The notes below the pieces were generated by a model. It saw only the letters and a list, made by a program, of their open reading frames with translations. It was not told the DNA's origin and searched no databases. Below are positions 55,997-64,000 of a stretch of DNA of 64,000 nucleotides, one piece after another; the first letter of the stretch is position 1; every line of letters begins with the position of its first letter. The stretch comes from Fibrobacterota bacterium (GTDB lineage Bacteria; Fibrobacterota; Fibrobacteria; UBA11236): contig JAEKLQ010000036.1 in assembly GCA_019509785.1 (NCBI GenBank), positions 57,800-121,799 on the forward strand. The letters run 5' to 3'. The position numbers and the translations under genes were made by a program.

Positions 55997-56638
55997 ATGA
56001 AACTCACCAAAGTAACCCCTAAGCTCAATCTCAAAATCGCCGGACTGGCCCTGGCCGGCCTTCTGCCCCTCGCCGCCCAGGCCCACGACGGTTGGGACCG
56101 CCGCGGCCCCGGCGCCAACGTCTCGGGCGAAGTAGAGGTGACCCATCAAATCCCCGGCGGCGTCATCACGGTCGGAGCCGTATTCGGCCGCCAGCCGCAA
56201 CCCCAAGTGGTCGTGGTGCAGCCGGAGCGCCGCCCCGACGTGGTGGTGGTCGAAAACGAGCATGGCCGCGGATGGGAGCATGGTCGCGGATGGGAACATG
56301 CCCACAAGCGCGATCGCCAAGTCACCATCATCCACGAGGAACCGCGCCGCGAGGTCACCATCATCCGGCATGAGGAACCCCGCAGGACGGTCGTGGTGGA
56401 GCAAGCCGCTTGCGGCCGGCCGGGCTACACCCAGTCGCATGAGTGGAGCGATGGCCGCCAGGTCTCGGTAGACCGTCAAGGACCCAATGGGAATTACCAC
56501 TACTACAGCGATGGCAACCAGGTCTCGGAGGACAAGCAAGGGCCCAACGGGAACTACCACTTCTACGAGGACGCGCACCAGGTGAGCGTCCAAGACAACC
56601 GGGACGGGCATCAGCGGAACGTATACGTCCGCAAGTAG
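55997..56638 (+). CDS. Secreted His/Arg/Val-rich protein with tandem 20-residue repeats, GAVTVG type
   Basis: 213 residues, GGAGG nine bases before ATG 55997. Signal peptide about 1-29 (ends AQA). Residues 37-60 match the paralogue at 49028-49765 (VTHQIPGGVITVGAVFG). A low-complexity part follows with GRGWEHGRGWEHAHKRDR and repeated RREVTIIRHEE-like segments, then two tandem units QVSVDRQGPNGNYHYYSDGN and QVSEDKQGPNGNYHFYEDAH, plus a partial third. Histidine richness could mean metal binding, but this is speculation. No family recognised. Confidence 0.7.
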   Translation: MKLTKVTPKLNLKIAGLALAGLLPLAAQAHDGWDRRGPGANVSGEVEVTHQIPGGVITVGAVFGRQPQPQVVVVQPERRPDVVVVENEHGRGWEHGRGWEHAHKRDRQVTIIHEEPRREVTIIRHEEPRRTVVVEQAACGRPGYTQSHEWSDGRQVSVDRQGPNGNYHYYSDGNQVSEDKQGPNGNYHFYEDAHQVSVQDNRDGHQRNVYVRK

Positions 56639-56671
56639 CGGGGCCCGAGGCCAAATCACCCGCTTCGGCGA

Positions 56672-56802
56672 GGGCTTCTCCCCGGAAGCCCGGACCGGAG
56701 GCCGGTGGCCCCGAGGGTCTAAGGAGACCCCGAGAGCCCGAACGGCTCTCAAGCTCAAACGCCCTTCCCTCCCTCCGCCCGTCCGGGGCGGGGGGTTTTG
56801 TT
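56672..56802 (+). promoter_or_regulatory. Four consecutive hairpins ending in a T-run before the FG-GAP kinase gene
   Basis: Perfect stems at 56672-56691 (GGGCTTC / GAAGCCC), 56715-56730 (GGGTCT / AGACCC) and 56732-56750 (GAGAGCC / GGCTCTC), then CCGCCC / GGGCGG at 56775-56791 followed by GGGGTTTTGTT. The last is a plausible intrinsic terminator only about 12 bp before the kinase GTG. It may simply end the preceding gene's transcript, or attenuate the kinase transcript. Confidence 0.5.
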
Positions 56803-56813
56803 ATGTTTCGCGC

Positions 56814-59258
<2,445 letters not shown>

Positions 59259-59271
59259 GCCACGGGAGCCT

Positions 59272-60753
59272 ATGGATTCCAGAAAGCCCGCCATCCTCGT
59301 CGTCGACGACGAGCCCGCCATCGTCAGTAGCATCATCCGCTCCCTGGAAGACGACTACGAATGCCTGGGGGCGGCCAATGCCGCCGAGGCCCGCAAGCTT
59401 TTCGACGGCCGCGAGATCACCTGCATCCTTTCCGATCAGCGCATGCCGGGCGAGTCCGGTTCGGAGCTTCTGGCCTGGGTGAGGCGCACCCATCCCGATA
59501 CCATCCGCATCCTCATCACCGGTTTTTCCGATTTCGATTCCGTGGTGGCCGCCGTGAACGACGGCCAGATCTACCACTTCCTGCATAAGCCTTGGGAGCC
59601 CATCCATCTGGAGGTGGTCATCCGGCAAGCGGTGCAGATGCATCAGCTCACGGGGGAGAACCGCCGCCTGCACGCGGAATTGCAGGCCCGCAATCAGGTC
59701 CTGGAACGGGAGAACCTCACGCTCAAGGCGGGCACCATCCAGGAGGCGGCCGCCTTCCGCGATCTGATCGGCGTCTCGGCGCCCATGCAGCGCCTGAAGG
59801 ATAAGTTGCAAGCCCTGCTGAATTCCCAGAGCACGGTGCTGGTGACCGGCGAATCGGGTACGGGCAAGGAATTGGTGGCGCGCGCCCTGCACTTCGCCGG
59901 CTCCCGCAAAGACAAATCCTTCATCGCCCAGAACTGCGCGGCCCTTCCGGAATCGATCCTGGAAAGCGAACTGTTCGGCCACGTGAAAGGCGCCTTCACC
60001 CATGCCACCGAGAACCGGGCCGGCATCCTCGAGGGCGCCCATGGCGGCACCCTTTTCCTCGATGAGGTGGGCGACATGTCCCTCGGCATGCAGGCCAAGC
60101 TGTTGCGTTTCCTGCAAGAGGGCACCTTCACGCCGGTGGGCGGCCGCATCGAGAAGAAGGTGGACGTACGCGTCATCGCCGCCACCCACCGCGACCTCGA
60201 AGCCATGGTGAAGGACAAGACCTTCCGCGAAGATCTCTATTACCGCCTGGCGGTGGTTCCGTTGCGTACGCCCGCCCTGCGCGAACGCCGGGACGATATC
60301 CCGGTCCTGGCCGAGCATTTCCTCCGCAAGAAAGCCGCCAAGTTCGGGCGCCCGGCCCCGCGCCTCGCCCCCGAAACCCTGGCGCGCCTCGCCGCGCACA
60401 ACTACCCGGGCAACGTGCGCGAGCTCGAGAATGCCATCGAATACGCCCTCAACATGGTGGGCGACCGCACCGTGGTGCTGCCGGAAGATTTGCCGGATCG
60501 GATCCAAGGCGCGCCGGGACCCGCGGCCCCCGCTGGAACCGCCGCCACGGCGCCCATCGCGCAATTGCCCAAGGACCTGATGCTGGACGAAGCGGTGATG
60601 GCACTGGAAGTGGAGTGGATCAACCGCGCCATGCAAGCCAGCGGCGGGAACATTTCCCAATCGGCCCGGGCCTTGGGCTTAAGCCGCCAAGGCCTCCACA
60701 ACAAGCTGGCGAAGTACGGCATCAAAGGCGACGGCGCCGCCGATGCGGCCTGA
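59272..60753 (+). CDS. NtrC-family sigma-54-dependent response regulator
   Basis: 493 residues. Receiver 1-120 with D12/D13 and D55 (CILSDQRMPGE), a linker coiled coil, AAA+ domain with Walker A GESGTGKE (about 193-200), Walker B GGTLFLDEVG, and the sigma-54 contact loop, here GAFTHA instead of the usual GAFTGA. C-terminal Fis-type helix-turn-helix (NISQSARALGLSRQGLHNKL). It should activate sigma-54 promoters when phosphorylated by the kinase encoded 13 bp upstream. Targets unknown; no sigma-54 promoter was identified with confidence in the window. Confidence 0.95.
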   Translation: MDSRKPAILVVDDEPAIVSSIIRSLEDDYECLGAANAAEARKLFDGREITCILSDQRMPGESGSELLAWVRRTHPDTIRILITGFSDFDSVVAAVNDGQIYHFLHKPWEPIHLEVVIRQAVQMHQLTGENRRLHAELQARNQVLERENLTLKAGTIQEAAAFRDLIGVSAPMQRLKDKLQALLNSQSTVLVTGESGTGKELVARALHFAGSRKDKSFIAQNCAALPESILESELFGHVKGAFTHATENRAGILEGAHGGTLFLDEVGDMSLGMQAKLLRFLQEGTFTPVGGRIEKKVDVRVIAATHRDLEAMVKDKTFREDLYYRLAVVPLRTPALRERRDDIPVLAEHFLRKKAAKFGRPAPRLAPETLARLAAHNYPGNVRELENAIEYALNMVGDRTVVLPEDLPDRIQGAPGPAAPAGTAATAPIAQLPKDLMLDEAVMALEVEWINRAMQASGGNISQSARALGLSRQGLHNKLAKYGIKGDGAADAA

Positions 60754-60810
60754 AAGGGCCGGGCGGCGCGCTAGCCAACATCGATCCGTTTACGGCGAGC
60801 CATCCGCCGA

Positions 60811-63800
60811 TCAGGGACCGCGCCTGCGCGCATTGCCCAAGCCGGGAACGAAATCCGGATGCAGGGAAACCGTGAGTGGGATCCCGGAACTCTCGAAGCT
60901 AGATCGAAAGACCGTGGATTCGCGATTCAGATCATAGCCTACTTGGAATGAGAGAGCGAAGGGGAGCCGACGCATGAAATGGAAAAGCCCGGTCAATTTC
61001 GCCCCGACCACAATATCATCCGAATCGTCGGCAAGAAGCCGGTATCGGTTATCCACGATCTGCTCATCGTACTCCCGGTGATGGTAGGATCCGAAAAATC
61101 CTCCGCCCATGTAATTCCACAATCCCAGCACGGGGATTTCCCCTATAAAGCCCTTGTACAACGGGAAGTCCAAGCCCGCATATCCGTCCTCGACGTTACC
61201 GCTCCGTCCCCCTCGAAAAAAAGTCACCGGTCCCACCGCGGGCGGATCCGCATCCACCGCGTGAAGATCGTAAACCATGATCTCGCCTGCCCATCGCGCC
61301 GTTAAGGTCAACTCCCTCCACAGAGGCAGGGTCTCCCGCAAGTAATAGAAAACGTCAGGCCCGAAATCCTTGAAATCAACGCCCCCCTCGACATCGGACA
61401 TCCACAAAGGGTGGACCTGGTCATAGGCGTACGGGGAGTTGTAAGTGAATCCAAGGAAGATTTGCTTATCGAGTTCTTGTTGCGAATCGGACCAACCCTG
61501 CAGCACCTTATAATCGTTGACGGTGTCTTTCCCGGCCAAACGGTATTCCTTGAAATAGGAGGTGACTCGCATTCCCAATCCCGCGAATGAATTCGCGGGC
61601 GCGGGAAAGGGAATGTTCACGCCGGCGGAGAATACGTCGGCGGTAGTGACCAGGTCGAATTCCTTCCAGCCTTCGGGCTTCGGCAACCCATCCGTATTGA
61701 AATAGGTATTGGTCGCGGAGAGAGTGATACCCGCCGGAGTTTGCTGGTTGAAGTAACTGATCCCGTAGAGGTCATGGCTCGGCCCCAAGGCGCCCATCAC
61801 GCTCAAGGTATGCAACTCCAGGGGATCCTGGAGATAAACGCTCGCGCCGAAAGCAGGCCCATCCAAGGTGGAAGTGATGAACGGGGCCAGATAGAGGGGA
61901 CGGATTCCCAGTAGGGAATTATAAGTCCGCGCCATCTCGGGGCCCGGGTTTCCCTTCGACGGGAACTCCGGAGGCTTGGTCACGAGAAAGCCGGGCTTGC
62001 GGTAGACCGCTACCGTATCGCGCGGCGACGCCAAGGCCGTATCTTTCCCCGCGGCACGGCTCGGGTCCCCGGAATTGGCCGCGGCAATCGCTTTCATACT
62101 CGCGGAATCCGAGCCAACAGCGCTATCCGCTCCAACCGCGCGCTCCACGCTATCGATGCCATCCGCATCGGCCGTACTGTCCACCCCAGCCGCGCTATCC
62201 GCGGGCCAATGCATTCCGTCTCTCCCTTTCGAATCCGGCGGAAGCGCCGATGGAAACGGAGGCGGCGCGATCGCCACCGGTTGCAAACCCCAATGCCCAG
62301 GGCTTCCGGTCTGAACAACGGAAGCCGCGATGCCGCCGCCGGCGTCATGTAAGTAAAAGGTACCTAGGGGGAAGGTCGCAGCCGGCGCGATGCGTCCCGT
62401 GACGCGGTCCAACGCATCCACCTGCAGCAGGTTCCCGCGATCACGCAGCATGAGCACCCGGCCGTCCGGGGACTCCACCGGAAATTCGCCTACCGGGCCG
62501 TCCCGGTATACGGGCGCGAATCCGGCGCCGGGCGCGTATTCGTAAATCCCGGTCCTTCCCGCGGTATCCGTCGCGTTCAACAGCAGGCCGCGCAAGGAAC
62601 GGGACAAGGCGTAAAAGCCGACCAAACTGTCGGGGGCTTCCTCCCGGCAAGCGGGCGTTCCCCGGCTCAAGTCGCAGGTCGCCAAAGCCTGGCGACCATG
62701 GGCGTAATGGGAGAAGGCCAAGCTATCCTTGCCGAGAAAGGCGGGATGGGCGGCGCCGTCGGAAATGAACATCTCCCCTTTGCCATGGATATCCGCCACA
62801 TATAACCCCTCGCGGGGATCGCCATCTACGTCGCTGGAAGTGCGCACGAACGCGATCCGTTTCCCGTCCGGAGACAAATCGAACACCGGATTTACGGCCT
62901 GCGGTCCTAGGCGCCGAACGACGCCGGCCCGCGACTCGAAGAGCGCAACTAGGGGCTGGTCCATCTTCATTTGCCCCGTGAAGATGAAGGAGGAAGAGTC
63001 GAGGAGCTTTTCCTGAAAGACCACGTCGAAGCCGGGAACGCCTCCGCGCAAGGGCGAAGGGGCAAGAGCCCCGGAAGGAAGGCCGGCATGCACGGAATCG
63101 GAAAATTCCCGGTAGAGCTGGCGGATGGTCCGTCCCGATTCCGCATGCAGTGCGTCTTCCAATGGCAAAATGCTTGCCGTCAGAGGCGAGAGGAGCGCCT
63201 TGAGCTCGTTCCAGATCGGGATGACGCGCACGCGCGCCAACACCTTCGCGAGGAAGCGATCGCCTTGCCGCGCCGCCAGGAAGCGCACGAAGGCATGGCC
63301 CTGTTCGTAGACCAGCCTGCCCGTCACGGGATCATCCTTGGTATAGGTGGCCAAGTCCGGGTATGGCTCCAATGCCGAATTGTAGAGGACATGCGCGAAG
63401 AAGGTATTCCGCTTCGCATCCCAGGACTCCGCCTCGTACTGCGCCAAGCCTTCCATGAACCAAGCCGGAAGGGCCGCGCTCTTGTAGATCTCCGAATAGA
63501 TCCCCAAGCCGGACTTGCGCAAGGCCAGGAAGGTGATCTCGTGGGTAAGCTCATGGGCGAGGACGCGTTTGAGCCAAGCGATGTCCCCGGAGGCCAGCAC
63601 CTGCATCGGCCGGGTGAAGATGACGATATGGTGGCCCAACGGGGAGGAGAATCCGTTGGATTCGTCCGCGATGCCGGTCATCACCACGGTTATGATGATC
63701 CCGCGTTCGCGCATGCCCAGGTCGGCCGCTATCTTGGCGTAGGCTTCCTCGAGGAAGACCCTGGCTACGCGGGCCTGGGGCGCTACGTCGTCATGGAACA

Positions 63801-63891
63801 GGATTTCGAAATGCGCGGTCTCGAAGGTCTTCCACGGGACCGTGCGATTGCTGTTGGCGAAACCCGCGGAAGCGACCACGGCGAGCATCAC
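60811..63891 (-). CDS. Envelope protein: gluzincin metallopeptidase, TolB-like propeller and putative outer-membrane barrel
   Basis: 1026 residues. The start is uncertain: GTG 63889-63891 is the first conventional start after an upstream in-frame stop at about 63958, but the signal peptide (MLAVVASAGFA) is short and lacks a basic end. Residues 20-260 form a gluzincin-type metallopeptidase with HELTH (113-117) and EGLAQYE (E147). A WD40/TolB-like propeller follows (about 285-550: VNPVFDLSPDGKRIAFVRTS). After an Asp/Ser/Ala-rich linker (about 565-640), the last 380 residues alternate as barrel strands (GASVYLQDPLELHTLSVMGA, FGSYHHREYD). Possibly a surface-anchored protease. Confidence 0.82.
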   Translation of the reverse strand: MMLAVVASAGFANSNRTVPWKTFETAHFEILFHDDVAPQARVARVFLEEAYAKIAADLGMRERGIIITVVMTGIADESNGFSSPLGHHIVIFTRPMQVLASGDIAWLKRVLAHELTHEITFLALRKSGLGIYSEIYKSAALPAWFMEGLAQYEAESWDAKRNTFFAHVLYNSALEPYPDLATYTKDDPVTGRLVYEQGHAFVRFLAARQGDRFLAKVLARVRVIPIWNELKALLSPLTASILPLEDALHAESGRTIRQLYREFSDSVHAGLPSGALAPSPLRGGVPGFDVVFQEKLLDSSSFIFTGQMKMDQPLVALFESRAGVVRRLGPQAVNPVFDLSPDGKRIAFVRTSSDVDGDPREGLYVADIHGKGEMFISDGAAHPAFLGKDSLAFSHYAHGRQALATCDLSRGTPACREEAPDSLVGFYALSRSLRGLLLNATDTAGRTGIYEYAPGAGFAPVYRDGPVGEFPVESPDGRVLMLRDRGNLLQVDALDRVTGRIAPAATFPLGTFYLHDAGGGIAASVVQTGSPGHWGLQPVAIAPPPFPSALPPDSKGRDGMHWPADSAAGVDSTADADGIDSVERAVGADSAVGSDSASMKAIAAANSGDPSRAAGKDTALASPRDTVAVYRKPGFLVTKPPEFPSKGNPGPEMARTYNSLLGIRPLYLAPFITSTLDGPAFGASVYLQDPLELHTLSVMGALGPSHDLYGISYFNQQTPAGITLSATNTYFNTDGLPKPEGWKEFDLVTTADVFSAGVNIPFPAPANSFAGLGMRVTSYFKEYRLAGKDTVNDYKVLQGWSDSQQELDKQIFLGFTYNSPYAYDQVHPLWMSDVEGGVDFKDFGPDVFYYLRETLPLWRELTLTARWAGEIMVYDLHAVDADPPAVGPVTFFRGGRSGNVEDGYAGLDFPLYKGFIGEIPVLGLWNYMGGGFFGSYHHREYDEQIVDNRYRLLADDSDDIVVGAKLTGLFHFMRRLPFALSFQVGYDLNRESTVFRSSFESSGIPLTVSLHPDFVPGLGNARRRGP

Positions 63892-64000
63892 CAGGAATCG
63901 AAGTAGGCTAGCGATTAGAGTGTCTCCATTTTCGGGCCACTCTAATTTGCCATTTTCCTAGGGGCCGTCAACAAGGGCCGAAGGTAGCCACTCAGACATC

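Overview
The window is a GC-rich (roughly 63-66% by eye), densely coded chromosomal segment with no rRNA, tRNA, CRISPR array or complete transposon that I can see. Several gene families point to the phylum Fibrobacterota: two secreted fibro-slime domain proteins (2227-4317 and 33339-34421), a TIGR02147-family regulator coupled to a lipoprotein with a TETGNP motif after the lipidated cysteine (14110-16832), and many lipoproteins and outer-membrane barrels. High GC, motAB and a chemotaxis receptor suggest a motile, environmental relative of Fibrobacter rather than a rumen Fibrobacter. This assignment is inference from gene content.

Layout. 1-4317: a minus-strand group (membrane protein, alpha/beta-hydrolase, inositol-monophosphatase-like enzyme cut by the window edge) and a large fibro-slime protein. 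4414-7410: a cyclophilin-FKBP prolyl isomerase, then a lower-GC segment with one secreted orphan, ending in a broken piece of a second FKBP gene. 7422-9198: a Crp/Fnr regulator and an O-methyltransferase separated by a pair of direct repeats. 9325-13516: orphan proteins, one with a duplicated cysteine-motif domain. 13568-18393: response regulator, TIGR02147/lipoprotein pair, small membrane protein, folE2. 18537-21467: large hybrid histidine kinase.

21605-29421 is a vitamin B12 locus: a cobalamin riboswitch, a BtuB-like TonB receptor, a BtuG-like beta-propeller lipoprotein, a DUF2341/LamG-type secreted protein, and, converging on them, cbiZ and cbiB for cobinamide salvage. No de novo corrin-ring genes are in the window, which fits scavenging and remodelling.

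29634-36527: secreted and lipoprotein genes, an rRNA methyltransferase, the second fibro-slime protein and a second hybrid kinase. 36689-46746: hrpB, motAB, a REC-PAS-REC protein without a kinase, and a 1320-residue Ig-repeat secreted protein that shares a C-terminal module with the DUF2341/LamG protein. 46995-56638: transporter, OmpA lipoprotein, outer-membrane proteins, chemotaxis receptor, paired lipoproteins and two related His/Arg-rich secreted proteins.

The most striking item is at 56814-60753: a membrane histidine kinase whose extracytoplasmic sensor is an FG-GAP/VCBS beta-propeller plus an ASPIC/UnbV-like domain, followed after 13 bp by a sigma-54-dependent response regulator. It looks like a self-contained two-component system with an unusual sensor. 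The window ends with a three-part envelope protein (HExxH metallopeptidase, TolB-like propeller, putative outer-membrane barrel).
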